From the NCBI GenBank assembly GCA_910575755.1, contig CAJTFO010000002.1:310001-374000 (forward strand): a stretch of 64,000 bases of DNA. Direction: 5' to 3'. Each line of letters opens with the position of its first letter. The stretch's first letter is position 1. The DNA is from Desulfovibrionaceae bacterium (GTDB taxonomy: Bacteria; Desulfobacterota; Desulfovibrionia; Desulfovibrionales; Desulfovibrionaceae). The notes under the pieces are model-generated. The model was not told where the DNA came from. It searched no databases and was given only the letters and a program-made list of their open reading frames with translations. Shown one piece after another: positions 53,269 to 64,000 of this stretch. Both the position numbers and the translations under genes were made by a program.

Positions 53269-54306
53269 TCAGGCGCTCCGGCCCGCCCTGTTCGGGCGGA
53301 GCAGCCAGGTCTGGATTTCCATGTTTTGTTCCGTCCAGTGCTGTTTGTATGACATGCGCGGCCCCACTATGGGGCCCATGTCATAGCGTTGGGCAGCCTC
53401 TTCGCACAGCCAGGTCACTTTTTCCAGTTGCAGAAGATTGCCGATGGACCAATCTTTCCATGTCGCGTCATAGCTGAATTGCTGCCCGCGATAGATGCTC
53501 CCGGCCATGCCGCCAAAGATGAAGCCCATATCCCTGCCTTCATGGCTGGCAAAGATGATCCGCGCCGCTCCGCTTGCCGCAAGCCGGCAGATCAGGGCGG
53601 CATAGAATTCCTTGGCGGGAGATTCGGCCATGCCGCACTGTCCTATGCCTTTCCAGCTCAGTTTCTCCACCCGCAGCATGCGCCGGTAGATTTGTGCGGC
53701 TTCCTCGGCTGATGCGGGGGAGTGCCGTTCAAAGCAGACGCCGTGTTCTCTGGCCTGTCGGGCGGCTTTTCTGAGTTTTGCGCGGTGGTTGGCCGAACGG
53801 CGTGAAAGAAAGCCGTCCAGCCCTCCCTGGAGAGAAGCCGCGCACTGAACCGAAGAGGCATGCCGGTAAAATGTGAAGAACCGTCCGAAACGACGCAGCA
53901 GCTCAGGGGCAAGCCTGCCTTCCGGGCGGATGCCGCTGATGACGATGCCCGGAAAGGTCGGGGCGTATTCCCCGGCAATGTCGTCCAGGGCGTCAGCCAG
54001 CAGTTCCGGGGCGTCTTTTCCCAGCAGGGGGCAGCCGAAAAGCCAGCTTGCCTCTATGGGCGTCAGATACATTTTTTCAGGAGACAAAAGCTCTTCGGCA
54101 AAAATAAGGCATGCGTCGGGCGCTGCCCTGAAACAGAGACGGCGCGCGGGATTGAAAGCCTGATGGTAAGCCAGATGCCAGGGGGGCGAGCAGCAGAAAG
54201 GGTCGGCCTGTTCCGAAGTGAGGGCAAGCCTCTCCCAGAGGGCGCAAAGCCCGCTGAATTCCGGGCATGGGTTGCAATGAGCTTCCGAAGCAGTCAGAAA
54301 AAGCAT
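53269..54306 (-). CDS. GNAT (FemAB/BioF2-like) acyltransferase
   Basis: 345 residues. The central and C-terminal part matches the large GNAT_6 type: FLSRRSANHRAKLRKAARQAREHGVCFERH, EAAQIYRRMLRVEKLSWKG, then IIFASHEGRDMGFIFGGMAGSIYRGQQFSYDATWKDWSIGNLLQLEKV. Such proteins are often found with exopolysaccharide genes and are thought to transfer acyl or aminoacyl groups. No clear ribosome binding site at ATG 54306. Confidence 0.78.
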   Translation of the reverse strand: MLFLTASEAHCNPCPEFSGLCALWERLALTSEQADPFCCSPPWHLAYHQAFNPARRLCFRAAPDACLIFAEELLSPEKMYLTPIEASWLFGCPLLGKDAPELLADALDDIAGEYAPTFPGIVISGIRPEGRLAPELLRRFGRFFTFYRHASSVQCAASLQGGLDGFLSRRSANHRAKLRKAARQAREHGVCFERHSPASAEEAAQIYRRMLRVEKLSWKGIGQCGMAESPAKEFYAALICRLAASGAARIIFASHEGRDMGFIFGGMAGSIYRGQQFSYDATWKDWSIGNLLQLEKVTWLCEEAAQRYDMGPIVGPRMSYKQHWTEQNMEIQTWLLRPNRAGRSA

Positions 54307-54408
54307 GCGTCAGCCTGCCTGTCAGGGGTGCCGGGCGCATCCTGGGCGCGGGATACGGCAACGCGCCGGGAGAAAAGAGTGCCTGAAAAAACGGCTGAAG
54401 TCGCGGGA

Positions 54409-55566
54409 TCAAGGCCGCGAAACGCCCTTGTGCAGGGCTTCTTTTTTATACGCGGCCATGACTTCTGGCAGCCGCCTTGCCGCCCTGGCATACAGCGCGG
54501 CTTTCTCCCGCTCTTGTTCGGCGCGGCGGCTTTTCCACAACTCATAGAGCCGCTTGCTTTCAGCCAGGGCAGAGGCAATCGTATCCGATTCCTGACATTC
54601 GGGATTGGATTTTATATGCCGGATCAGACTGCTGACACGACCGATGCCCGGCTCGCTGTGATGTCTGATCCTCTCCGCCAGGAGCATATATGTATAATAG
54701 CCGTCGCAACGGGCGCGGCTTTGGAAAATGCCTTCCGCATAGCCGGACCCCAGAGCCAGCGCGCTTTCCACAGAGCCGTTTTCGGCGGCGATGACGGCGT
54801 AATGCTCTGCCAGGGCGTAATCCGCCGCCCCTTTTCGGGGTTTGGCGCAGTATGCCGACAGAAGCCCTGCGGCCTTCCAGTAGCCCGCGTCCGCCGCTCT
54901 GGTCAGCCAGTAGCGCGCTTCGTCATTGCGGTCATCCATGAAACGGGCCGGAACAGGCTCCGCCGATGGCGCGGCCGGGCGTGCAAACGAGGCGTTCTCC
55001 CGCTCCCGGGCGGTGGCGAAAGCTCCGTACATGCCGGCCCAATGTCCGGTCCGGGCGCTTTTCAGAAAAAATTCTCCGCTTTTGGCGGTGGGCTCACGCT
55101 GCCCGGTCAGCATGGCATACTGCACGCCCAGCACATAGCCGCCTTCGCCCTTGCCCAGCAGGGCAAGCAGCCAGTTTTCCCAGAATTCCGGCGGCACCGG
55201 CCAAGCCTGCCCGGCATGCGCGCGGCTGATGGCCGCCAGAGCGCCCATGGCGAACATGTCCCCCTTCCAGGCCAGTTGCAGCCACCCGGCGTAGGCCCCA
55301 CGGATGTCGCCCGCCTTGTAAAGGGCCTCCTGGCGTTTGAAGGCGGGCGTAATATCCCCGGCGTCGTCATACAGGCTGTCATACTGGTCGTCTGGCTGGG
55401 CAAACTCCGCCTCGTCAGGCGGCGTCGCCACGGGGCGCGCCATCCTTTCCGGTTCGCTCATGTCAGCGGCAACGCCGCCGCTGTGAACGCCGTCCGCCTG
55501 GAGCGGCGCGGCGGTCAGGGCTGTCATGCAAGCGGCAAGCAGGAGAAGCCAAAATGATTTTTTCAT
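54409..55566 (-). CDS. Secreted Sel1/TPR-like repeat protein
   Basis: 385 residues. A signal peptide (KKSFWLLLLAACMTALTAAPLQA) leads to helical repeats of Sel1 type, for example RYWLTRAADAGYWKAAGLLSAYC and LAEHYAVIAAENGSVESALALGSGYAEG. The C-terminal 80 residues are charged helices. Sel1 proteins are scaffolds in envelope or signalling processes; the partner is unknown. The ATG at 55566 follows GACGAGGA. Confidence 0.8.
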   Translation of the reverse strand: MKKSFWLLLLAACMTALTAAPLQADGVHSGGVAADMSEPERMARPVATPPDEAEFAQPDDQYDSLYDDAGDITPAFKRQEALYKAGDIRGAYAGWLQLAWKGDMFAMGALAAISRAHAGQAWPVPPEFWENWLLALLGKGEGGYVLGVQYAMLTGQREPTAKSGEFFLKSARTGHWAGMYGAFATARERENASFARPAAPSAEPVPARFMDDRNDEARYWLTRAADAGYWKAAGLLSAYCAKPRKGAADYALAEHYAVIAAENGSVESALALGSGYAEGIFQSRARCDGYYTYMLLAERIRHHSEPGIGRVSSLIRHIKSNPECQESDTIASALAESKRLYELWKSRRAEQEREKAALYARAARRLPEVMAAYKKEALHKGVSRP

Positions 55567-55973
55567 TCCTCGTCCGTCCTTCAGGCAAAAAACGCCATGC
55601 GCCATACGCTTGTTTCATGGGCAGGAGCAACGCGCTCGCAGCCGCGTTCGGGGCAGGAGCGCCATACGCTGGAAAAATCGCCAGTCCGTTTTGCTTTCCG
55701 CCGGCAACGCGGCGGGAGAAAGGGCAGAACTCCAATCAGTCTATCTTGATTTGTGCGTTTAGACCAGAGGGCTTTTGCGGCGCATGCCGCCCCAGGCGAG
55801 GGCTCCGGCCCACATGGGGCCGGAGCCGGCGCAGGCAAGGCGGTCAGGGCCTTCTGAACGGCCTTGCCTCTTGCTGTTTTCTCCCGTGGAGGAGGGGAGG
55901 AGGCTTCATTTGCGGCGGGACAGGGCAGAGGGAACGCCGTGGGGAAGCCCTCTCCCCCCGCACGCTACGCCGC
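55567..55973. other. Non-coding region with hairpins between two minus-strand genes
   Basis: About 400 bases without a gene. It contains the perfect 11-bp stem GGCTCCGGCCC/GGGCCGGAGCC (55801-55827) and the stem AGGCAAGGC/GCCTTGCCT (55833-55869), the latter followed by CTTGCTGTTTT on the plus strand. They may terminate the flavodoxin-fold gene. Confidence 0.55.
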
Positions 55974-56597
55974 TCAGCGGATGAAATTGGTGCGCTCCGG
56001 GGGTTCGGGCGTGGGATACGCCACCCCGGCGGCCTTGCCCGCGGCAATGCATTTGAGCAGCCACGCCATGTTGTCGGCCAGGGTGCGCATGGTCTGGAGG
56101 CCTTCCTTGTCCTGAAGCACTTCCTCGGGCGTATTGCCGTGCACGGAGTTCCAGTACTGTGAGGCCACCACGGGCATGCGCGCGATGGTAAAGTATTTGT
56201 TCAGCCGGTCGAAAGAGGCGCTGGCCCCGCCCCGGCGGCAACTGACCACGGCGGCGGCCGGTTTGAAGGCGTAGGGTGCGGCTTTCATATAGAACAGCCG
56301 GTCCAGAAAGGCGCAGATGGAACCGTTAGGCCCGGCATAATAGACTGGCGAGCCCACCACCAGGGCGTCGGCTGCGCGCAGCAGATCAATGGCTTCGTTG
56401 ACCGGATCGTCCGCAAACACGCAGCGCCCGCTGTCGGCACATTTACGGCAGGCTATACAGCCATGCACGGCCTTGCTGCCCATTTGCAGAATGTGCGTGT
56501 CCAGGCCGTTTTTTTCCAGCTGGTCCGCCACGGTGCGCAGGGCTGTATATGTACAGCCCTTGGGATGGGGACTTCCGTTGAGTAACAGCACGTTCAT
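55974..56597 (-). CDS. NAD(P)H-dependent FMN reductase / iron-sulfur flavoprotein-like
   Basis: 207 residues with a flavodoxin-like fold: VLLLNGSPHPKGCTYTAL (phosphate loop for FMN), ADALVVGSPVYYAGPNGSICAFLDRLF, then AAAVVSCRRGGASASFD. The cysteine cluster GCIACRKCADSGRC at about 46-59 matches the iron-sulfur site of ISF-type flavoproteins. It likely transfers electrons in redox stress or metabolism. GGAGGATT precedes the ATG. Confidence 0.87.
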   Translation of the reverse strand: MNVLLLNGSPHPKGCTYTALRTVADQLEKNGLDTHILQMGSKAVHGCIACRKCADSGRCVFADDPVNEAIDLLRAADALVVGSPVYYAGPNGSICAFLDRLFYMKAAPYAFKPAAAVVSCRRGGASASFDRLNKYFTIARMPVVASQYWNSVHGNTPEEVLQDKEGLQTMRTLADNMAWLLKCIAAGKAAGVAYPTPEPPERTNFIR

Positions 56598-56688
56598 AAA
56601 AATCCTCCTTCAATGTCGCAGAACCGGATATGGATTCCGGCCTCAGTGTACGGAATGGCGAGGTGGCGGGCAAGGAGCGGGCGCGGCT

Positions 56689-57540
56689 TCAATATGCCGC
56701 GCCCGCTCCGCTGGGCGGCAGATTGCGCAGCAGGGTCAGCAGATCGCCCACGCCGTGCCCGCGGCAGGCCAGATAACAGGAGATGTATTCACGATGGGTG
56801 AGCCGGGCGGCGAACACCGGGTAACGCCGCTCCCGCTCTGCAAAGGGCAGGCCCAGCAATGACCCCAGAGCGGGATGGAGGGGCAGCCAGAAATCCTCCT
56901 GCGGGTGGGCGTAGGCGCGGCGCGCCTCTTCCGGCAGGCCGCCCAGGTTCAGCAGGCGCAGCAGGCTGTCCGCCAGATGAAAGAGCAGGGTTCTGCCCGG
57001 ATGATTCACCGTGATGAACAACTGCTCTTCCCGCCAGCGCTCACGCAACAGCGGCGCGCAACGGATGGGGCAATCCGCCTGTTTTTCTTCCTCCCGCGCC
57101 AGCGAGGCTTCAGCCACCGCGCCCACGTCCCCCAACAGAGCCGGGTCGCCGCGCAGATAGAGATTCAGCACTTCTTCCGGGGCAAGCCCCTGGGCCAGCA
57201 GGCGTTCCAGCAGGCTGTCGGCAAAGTCGATATTCCGGACGGCATTGGTCCAGAACGGCCAGTATCCCTTGAAGAAAAGATTTGGAATTTCAATGCGTTG
57301 GCAGGATGCCGGCAGGCGCGGCAACATCTGCTCCGTAGACAGCGCGCCCCAGCGCGGGGCCAGGCGCTGGTAAAGAAAGAGCGCGCAACGCTCCAGATCC
57401 GCCTCGGCAATGCTCTGGCGGGTGTAGTTCACATACTGCCGGATGCGGAAGCGCCGGGCAAAGGCGGGCGTGTTTTCCAGCAGGGGACGCAGGGCATCGC
57501 CCTGGCAGTTGGCGTGAAGAAGGCAGAGAGCCTGGGGCAT
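56689..57540 (-). CDS. WcbI-like polysaccharide biosynthesis protein
   Basis: 283 residues beginning LCLLHANCQGDALRPLLENTPAFARRF, the WcbI signature, with IPNLFFKGYWPFW in the middle and YISCYLACRGHG near the end. WcbI proteins are putative acetyltransferases of capsule biosynthesis. It is followed by queD after three bases in the direction away from it; the pair is co-directional. Confidence 0.78.
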   Translation of the reverse strand: MPQALCLLHANCQGDALRPLLENTPAFARRFRIRQYVNYTRQSIAEADLERCALFLYQRLAPRWGALSTEQMLPRLPASCQRIEIPNLFFKGYWPFWTNAVRNIDFADSLLERLLAQGLAPEEVLNLYLRGDPALLGDVGAVAEASLAREEEKQADCPIRCAPLLRERWREEQLFITVNHPGRTLLFHLADSLLRLLNLGGLPEEARRAYAHPQEDFWLPLHPALGSLLGLPFAERERRYPVFAARLTHREYISCYLACRGHGVGDLLTLLRNLPPSGAGAAY

Positions 57541-57543
57541 GCG

Positions 57544-57954
57544 TTACGCCAGTTCCAGATATGTGGCGCTCTGGCTGCCTTTTTCCGACACGGTCACGCT
57601 GACCACCCGCACGGCGCGGGCCTGCTGGTCAGGGCTGGCGGCCAGCCGGTCGGCCACACCGCGCCAGATGTGGCGGGAGAGATTTTCCGAAGAGGGATTG
57701 ATGCGATCAAAGGGCGGCGTTTCGTTGAGCAGGCGGTGATCCAGATCGCGCAGCACATCCCTGAGCGCGCTTTTCAATACTTTGAAATCCAGCAGCAGCT
57801 CAGTGTCCGGCGTGAGCTCGCACCCTTCCACGCAAAGCTCCACAGCAAAGTTATGGCCGTGCAGGCGTTCGCACTTGCCCTGATAATGACGCAGAGCGTG
57901 CCCGGCCGAAAATTCGTCGCGCACGCTGAGTCGCCAGCAGTGCCGCGCGCTCAT
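57544..57954 (-). CDS. queD: 6-carboxy-5,6,7,8-tetrahydropterin synthase QueD
   Basis: 136 residues. Zinc ligands lie in FSAGHAL and LHGHNF; the catalytic Cys is in GKCERLHGHN; DLDHRLLNE and PSSENLSRHIW are further conserved blocks. It converts dihydroneopterin triphosphate to 6-carboxytetrahydropterin in queuosine synthesis. The ATG at 57954 overlaps the stop of the upstream small gene by ATGA, and the longer frame is the overlap, not coding. Confidence 0.93.
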   Translation of the reverse strand: MSARHCWRLSVRDEFSAGHALRHYQGKCERLHGHNFAVELCVEGCELTPDTELLLDFKVLKSALRDVLRDLDHRLLNETPPFDRINPSSENLSRHIWRGVADRLAASPDQQARAVRVVSVTVSEKGSQSATYLELA

Positions 57955-58124
57955 GCAACTATCCACCAGAGCGCCAGGGCCGAGAGAAAAACCACCAGAA
58001 GCGCCAGAACTATGCGTACGTTCTGATTCCATTCAAAGCCGGAGGTTTCGTCCTCCAGGTCGGCATCACCGCCGGAGGTGGTGGGCGGGCTGAAAATACG
58101 CTGCATCCAGGATGTGAAAGACAT
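57951..58124 (-). CDS. Small single-pass membrane protein
   Basis: 57 residues: a polar N-terminal part (SFTSWMQRIFSPPTTSGGDADLEDE) and one C-terminal helix (VRIVLALLVVFLSALALWWIVA). AGGAG precedes the ATG at 58124. It is coupled to queD by a 4-base overlap. Function unknown; the overlap suggests a constant partnership in transcription. Confidence 0.7.
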   Translation of the reverse strand: MSFTSWMQRIFSPPTTSGGDADLEDETSGFEWNQNVRIVLALLVVFLSALALWWIVA

Positions 58125-58313
58125 GGCTCTCCTGCCGTTCAAGGTTATTGGGTTTATATGCCGCGCTACAGGCGCAGCATACCAAGAGTCTGTTTTTTGT
58201 CAAAATATTCAGGCGGCGCGCCGCTTATTCTGAATATGGCATGATGGACAAAATAAAATTTTATATTTTCAATATGTGCATAATAAAACTGTATTCAGAT
58301 GTGATCTGACTTC

Positions 58314-59441
58314 TCAGGCGCACGTTGTATCTTCAATATATTTTTTATAATCAGCATGCTTTTTGACAATTTTTGATTTGTCATGCTTGCCAATCGTCTC
58401 AAGTATCCGAGAATATTCATAATATATTGTTGATGATCCGCTCAATTTCAAGGCTTCATATATATAATGCAATGCTCTTTGCGTATTGTTTGTGATGCGG
58501 GAGATAATGGCGCGAAAATAATAAATCATGGACATATCCTCAAGAATGAGCGCTGCATTACAGCATAACAGTTCAGCATCAATGAGTTTTTTCTCTTTCA
58601 GCATCTGGGCTTCCATCTCCGCAAAATTTTTGACGGATGAGATGTTCATCTGTTCCTGATTTTCAACAGTACATTGAATTTGTTTGTTCTTTATGGAAAC
58701 ATAAAATTTCATGAGTTCAAATGACGGCTTTGTATATTTTTTCTGTTCTTCCTCAAATGTTGTTGCATTTTTTATAATGCCCAAATCAATCCATCTGCGG
58801 GCTTTGCGCTCATAGTCCTCCCAACTTCTGAAAAAATAATGATTTATTTGAATCTTATCATTGATGAATGGTGATGAATAGCAATCATCGTGCAAAGGAA
58901 CATGATCCGTTGAAACGGCATAATGGCCGTCTGAAAATATGGCGCCATGTACACCGTATTGTTCAACTCTTGCGGGTTGGACAATAGATTTTATGGTGCT
59001 GGACTCCGCCCCGTCTGTGAGGATAAAATTGAAAATCTGGGAGTTGTCTTTTCTCTTGAGAAGGCCGCTTGTGCCAAAATTGACCCAGTTGGCAACCACG
59101 CCGCCATAACATTCATATTCAGCAAGAAATATTTTTATATTATCTGTTTGCTTTGGGAATAAAAATTCGTCGCTATCTATAAATGCTATCCATTTATATC
59201 TTTTTTTATATGTATGAATGCACGATGTATAAACTTTTTCCTGTTCAAATTTTCCGGGCGCTTCGTGAACAATAACTCTGCCCATATCAATATAAATTTT
59301 TAAAAATTTCTTTATGGGTATTTTGCTGCCATTGTCATATATTATGATGGAATCAAATCCAATGCGCAAATGATATTCACACCATTCTTTGAGATAGTAT
59401 TCTTCATCTTTTGCAATTAAGCAAACAGCACAATATTTCAT
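58314..59441 (-). CDS. Low-GC GT92-like glycosyltransferase
   Basis: 375 residues. The N-terminus KYCAVCLIAKDEEYYLKEWCEYHLRIGFDSIIIYDNGS and the DxD motif IDSDEFLF define a GT92 / GT2-like (Glyco_tranf_2_4) enzyme. HDDCYSS and the SWEDYERKARRW helix follow; the last 90 residues look like TPR-type helices. The gene and its 170-base downstream gap are strikingly AT-rich compared with its neighbours, indicating horizontal gain. The ATG at 59441 has only GGCAG as leader. Confidence 0.8.
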   Translation of the reverse strand: MKYCAVCLIAKDEEYYLKEWCEYHLRIGFDSIIIYDNGSKIPIKKFLKIYIDMGRVIVHEAPGKFEQEKVYTSCIHTYKKRYKWIAFIDSDEFLFPKQTDNIKIFLAEYECYGGVVANWVNFGTSGLLKRKDNSQIFNFILTDGAESSTIKSIVQPARVEQYGVHGAIFSDGHYAVSTDHVPLHDDCYSSPFINDKIQINHYFFRSWEDYERKARRWIDLGIIKNATTFEEEQKKYTKPSFELMKFYVSIKNKQIQCTVENQEQMNISSVKNFAEMEAQMLKEKKLIDAELLCCNAALILEDMSMIYYFRAIISRITNNTQRALHYIYEALKLSGSSTIYYEYSRILETIGKHDKSKIVKKHADYKKYIEDTTCA

Positions 59442-59559
59442 AAAATTTTTACTGCCTGTGTATGTTTGAGTTATATGCGCAGTTGCGCCTGTTATGAGAA
59501 GATGGACCGTGTTGGCTGCTTGATGCCGCGTATTGTCGTGCGGCTGGTCCGAAGCCGCT

Positions 59560-60078
59560 TCAGAGCCGGGCCAGTACAGGCGCTGAAAGATGCCGGGGCC
59601 GAGTGCGGGGCACGGGCGCAATGCCCCAGCGGCGGAGCAGAGCCAGCGCCTGATCCGCCGCCCTTGGCAAGGCCCGCTCCACCGCGGGCGAGCAGCGCGC
59701 GCCCAGGGTCATCAGCGCCGGCTGCACGCCCAGCAGGGCGCAACGGCGTGGCAGAGCGCCGCGCAGGGTCGCCAGGCCCAGCACTTCGGAAAAGCTGTTC
59801 TGGTGCGGGCCGACCTTCTGGGCTGTGAGATAGGCCGGCACTTCCTCGCGCAGGGTCAGTTCTCCTTGCTCAAGGCCAAAATCCACGGCGTCCAGCACCA
59901 GCAGGTTGTCCGCCTGCTCCACAAAAGTGAGCAGGGTCTGCCCCTGCGTGCCGCCGTCCACCACGCTGACGTCGGGAGGGAAATCCCAATGGGCATACAT
60001 ATGCTGTGCCAGACGCACGCCAAAGCCCTCATCGCCGTAGAGCAGATTGCCGAGTCCGAGAATGACTGTTTTTTCCAT
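59560..60078 (-). CDS. hyaD: [NiFe]-hydrogenase maturation endopeptidase
   Basis: 172 residues of HyaD/HybD type: ILGLGNLLYGDEGFGVRLA, the metal-binding Glu (GDEG), VVDGGTQGQTLL, LLVLDAVDFG and HQNSFSEVLGLATL. It removes the C-terminal extension of the large subunit after nickel insertion. AAGGAAAG precedes the ATG at 60078. It is the last gene of the hydrogenase operon. The C-terminus carries a basic Pro/Arg tail. Confidence 0.92.
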   Translation of the reverse strand: MEKTVILGLGNLLYGDEGFGVRLAQHMYAHWDFPPDVSVVDGGTQGQTLLTFVEQADNLLVLDAVDFGLEQGELTLREEVPAYLTAQKVGPHQNSFSEVLGLATLRGALPRRCALLGVQPALMTLGARCSPAVERALPRAADQALALLRRWGIAPVPRTRPRHLSAPVLARL

Positions 60079-60163
60079 ATTTCTTTCCTTGTCGCGTTGC
60101 CGGCCGGTTCCCGCGTACAACCGCATGGAACCGGCCGGGCGGGCCAGTGCCGCGGGGGTGGGA

Positions 60164-60862
60164 TCAGCGCCGGCGGCGCTCCCGAAAGCCGCTGAACATG
60201 GCGGAAACCAGGGTGGTCTTGCCCATGATTTCCTCGCGGATCACCATGTAGATATGCACGGTGACAAAGGTCACCAGCAAAAGCATGCCCAGCCGGTGCA
60301 GGCTGCGCAGTTCCTGCCCGTTGCCGCCCACGGCGTACATCAGGTCCAGCATGAAGAGAAAGGGCCTGAAGAGGGCCGACTGCGAACTTTCGGCATACAT
60401 GCCCAGACCGCTGAGCATGATGACCAGCATGAAAAACATGCCCAGGGCCATGCCCGCCTGGGCCAGTGGATTATGCCCCACATAGGCGCGCGGCTCCCTG
60501 TCCAGAAAGAGATACCAGCGCACGTCGCTCCACAGGCCTTTCCACCAGGACATGCGCCAGACCGGCAGGATGAGCAGCTCCCGCGAGTATCTGTTGCCGA
60601 TCAGGGCGTACAGATAGCGCAGCACTGTGCTGATGATCAGGATGAAACCCGCGATGAAGTGGGCCATGCGGGTATACCCCATGTAAAAGGTGTCATAGGG
60701 TTGTCCGGTGACGGAATGCCAGGGTTTGCCGATGATGTAGCCTGTGACGATCAGCACGCTGACACAGACCACCATGATCCAGTGCCAGATGCGGATGGGC
60801 AACTGGTAGACATACACCGACTTGCCCACAGGTTCCAGCACCGTGGCGTCGTTGTCGTTCAT
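60164..60862 (-). CDS. hyaC: [NiFe]-hydrogenase cytochrome b subunit
   Basis: 232 residues with four membrane helices and heme-ligand candidates His in RIWHWIM, MAHFIAGF, LHRLGM and VHIYMV. It takes electrons from the anchored small subunit and passes them to the quinone pool. GGAG precedes the ATG. It lies between hyaB and hyaD. Confidence 0.93.
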   Translation of the reverse strand: MNDNDATVLEPVGKSVYVYQLPIRIWHWIMVVCVSVLIVTGYIIGKPWHSVTGQPYDTFYMGYTRMAHFIAGFILIISTVLRYLYALIGNRYSRELLILPVWRMSWWKGLWSDVRWYLFLDREPRAYVGHNPLAQAGMALGMFFMLVIMLSGLGMYAESSQSALFRPFLFMLDLMYAVGGNGQELRSLHRLGMLLLVTFVTVHIYMVIREEIMGKTTLVSAMFSGFRERRRR

Positions 60863-60972
60863 GACGTATTCTCCACAACTCCATGCCGTTTTGACGCGGC
60901 GGAGGTTCAGAGCGCTTCCGCATGGGAAAGGCGTCTTGCTCTGTCTGTATTGTACCGCACTGCAAATACTGT

Positions 60973-62781
<1,809 letters not shown>

Positions 62782-62792
62782 GAATATATTCC

Positions 62793-63908
62793 TCAGTTGT
62801 TTGAGTCGTTGTTGTCGGCGGCGGAGGCTGCGCCGGTCTCCGGGGCGGAGCCGCGGGCATGACGAACCATGCTGGCCACACCGTGCACGGCCACGCCGGC
62901 GGCCACGGCTGCCACGGCGGCCACGCCCACGGTTTCGGCCGTGGCGTTGGTTCCGAAATGTGGAATGGTGGTGATCCGGTCGTAGAAGGAGCCCTGATCC
63001 CAGAAATTCTGTTCCGCGCAGCCTATGCAGCCGTGCCCGGACTGAATGGGAAAGGAAACGCCGTTATTCCAGCGCGTGGACGGGCAGGCATTGTAGGTGG
63101 TGGGCCCTTTGCAGCCCATCTTGTACAGGCAGAGGCCGGAGCGCGCGCCTTCGTCGTCCCAGCATTCCACAAATTCACCGGCGTCAAAATGGGCCCGGCG
63201 GTAGCACTGGTCATGCACGCGCTTGCCGTAGAACATGGCCGGCCGGCCCTGTGAATCCAGGGCGGGCAGCCGGTCATAGGTGATGATATAGGCCAGAATG
63301 GCGCTCATGACTTCCGGAATGGCCGGACAGCCGGGAACCTTGAGCTGAGGCTTGTTGGGAAAGAGCTTGTGCAGCGGCGTGGCCCCCGTGGGGTTGGGAT
63401 TGGCCGCCTGCACGCAGCCCCAGGAGGCGCAGGTTCCCCAGGCCACCACAGCCCTGGCGTTCTCCACCCCGCGCGTGAGCTTGTCCAGAAAAGGCCTGCC
63501 GCCGTCAATGCAGTACATGCCCTGGCCGTTCATGGGCGTGTTGCCCTCCACGGCCAGAATATACTGCCCCTTGTATTTGCTGATGGCCTCGTCATAGGCG
63601 GCCGTGGCCTGTTCGCCGGCGGCGGCCATGATGGTGTCCTGGTAGTCCAGGGCGATCATGGAAAGAATGATGTCCGTGGCCAGGGGGTGGGCCGTGCGCA
63701 AAAAGGATTCCGTGCAACAGGAGCAGGAAAGTCCGTTGATCCAGAGCACGGGCAGACGCGGCTTGGTGGACAGGGCCTGGGCCATGACCATATCCGAACC
63801 GGGGCCGAGGCCCAGCGCCACGCTGGTGATTGCGCAGAATTTCAGAAAATCCCTGCGGCTGATGCCGCGATTGCGCAGCATTTCCGCGGTTGTTTCAAGA
63901 TGTGCCAT
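62793..63908 (-). CDS. hyaA: [NiFe]-hydrogenase small subunit, Tat-exported and membrane-anchored
   Basis: 371 residues. A Tat signal SRRDFLKFC at 17-25 exports the dimer. The Fe-S cluster ligands are in [10 protein letters not shown] (proximal), the GTCASWGC and PGCPAIPE segments, [27 protein letters not shown] (distal) and [23 protein letters not shown] (medial). A C-terminal helix ([25 protein letters not shown]) anchors it to the membrane. GAGGTGG precedes the ATG. Confidence 0.95.
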   Translation of the reverse strand: MAHLETTAEMLRNRGISRRDFLKFCAITSVALGLGPGSDMVMAQALSTKPRLPVLWINGLSCSCCTESFLRTAHPLATDIILSMIALDYQDTIMAAAGEQATAAYDEAISKYKGQYILAVEGNTPMNGQGMYCIDGGRPFLDKLTRGVENARAVVAWGTCASWGCVQAANPNPTGATPLHKLFPNKPQLKVPGCPAIPEVMSAILAYIITYDRLPALDSQGRPAMFYGKRVHDQCYRRAHFDAGEFVECWDDEGARSGLCLYKMGCKGPTTYNACPSTRWNNGVSFPIQSGHGCIGCAEQNFWDQGSFYDRITTIPHFGTNATAETVGVAAVAAVAAGVAVHGVASMVRHARGSAPETGAASAADNNDSNN

Positions 63909-63943
63909 ATGTATTCCACCTCAATACCGAGTTACATTCCACT

Positions 63944-63949
63944 ATTATA
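63944..63949 (-). promoter_or_regulatory. Possible -10 box of the hydrogenase operon
   Basis: A perfect TATAAT on the minus strand about 36 bases before the hyaA ATG. No good -35 at 16-18 bases is seen, so an activator may be needed. Confidence 0.4.
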
Positions 63950-64000
63950 TAGAGCAAATCGCCTTTGCCCTTTTGCAGAGTCCAGGCGCAAGGGCAGGCC

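Noticed and set aside
53860-55557. A 565-residue plus-strand frame
   Set aside because: It is antisense to the acyltransferase and the Sel1-like protein and has low-complexity composition without any motif.

Overview
The window is a high-GC bacterial chromosome segment that most resembles Desulfovibrio and its relatives (Desulfovibrionaceae). The pointers are a Tat-exported, membrane-anchored [NiFe] hydrogenase operon with its cytochrome b and maturation protease, a rubrerythrin, an STT3/PglB-type oligosaccharyltransferase, a split iron-sulfur fumarase, NikR, FolE2, and flagellar genes with a sigma-54 promoter. Species is not claimed. Long antisense open frames are abundant because of the GC bias and were left out. 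Layout: 1-11 kb is a plus-strand housekeeping block (oligosaccharyltransferase, threonylcarbamoyl-AMP synthase, Nudix, UbiD-type decarboxylase, NAD synthase, GlpX, then a V4R sensor next to a diguanylate cyclase), with rlmH pointing the other way. 11-16.6 kb is a minus-strand block: CvpA, MazG, a trehalose-synthase-like lipoprotein that has lost its catalytic residues, and a coupled GT-C membrane protein. 16.7-22.4 kb is plus strand: methyltransferase, NikR, FolE2, a flagellar rod protein, an NlpC/P60 lipoprotein, rhodanese, Glu-Q-RS and tRNA-Thr(CGT). 22.4-29.4 kb holds fumarase, a divergent Trk/Ktr potassium pair, a YgjP-type protease, an FlxA-like flagellar protein and rubrerythrin. Flagellin (29.4-31.0 kb) lies next to the left edge of a prophage. 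The prophage spans roughly 31.5-50.4 kb. It has a tyrosine integrase at one end and a LexA/CI-type S24 repressor at the other. Between them a leftward late cluster encodes a Mor-like activator, endolysin, holin, terminase, portal, Bbp19-like protein, scaffold, major capsid, cement protein, tail tubular proteins, tail fibre and a fibre-assembly protein, in an order like Bordetella podovirus BPP-1. No replication genes or large ejection proteins are present, so it is small and probably incomplete. The most interesting locus is inside the prophage at 36.0-37.5 kb. A GT-C-type membrane glycosyltransferase gene lies on the strand opposite the late genes. It has its own sigma-70-like promoter and an ATG followed directly by a 35-nt CT dinucleotide tract. 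The body of the gene is open through the tract but is out of frame with this ATG, so it is OFF as sequenced; one extra CT, or two fewer, would restore a protein of about 460 residues. This is the layout of a slipped-strand phase-variable surface-modification (lysogenic conversion) gene. Other structure: a dispersed multi-hairpin repeat of about 145 bp found both in the trk intergenic region and inside the prophage; two 50-bp direct repeats flanking flagellin; a pair of inverted repeats between flagellin and the integrase; and a hairpin-rich segment bounded by a 20-bp direct repeat between two phage genes. To the right of the prophage (50.7-64 kb) are ManC, a Tat-exported DUF362 protein, an acetyltransferase, a Sel1-like protein, a flavodoxin-fold reductase, WcbI-like, QueD, a low-GC glycosyltransferase, and the hydrogenase operon hyaABCD read leftward from the window's edge.
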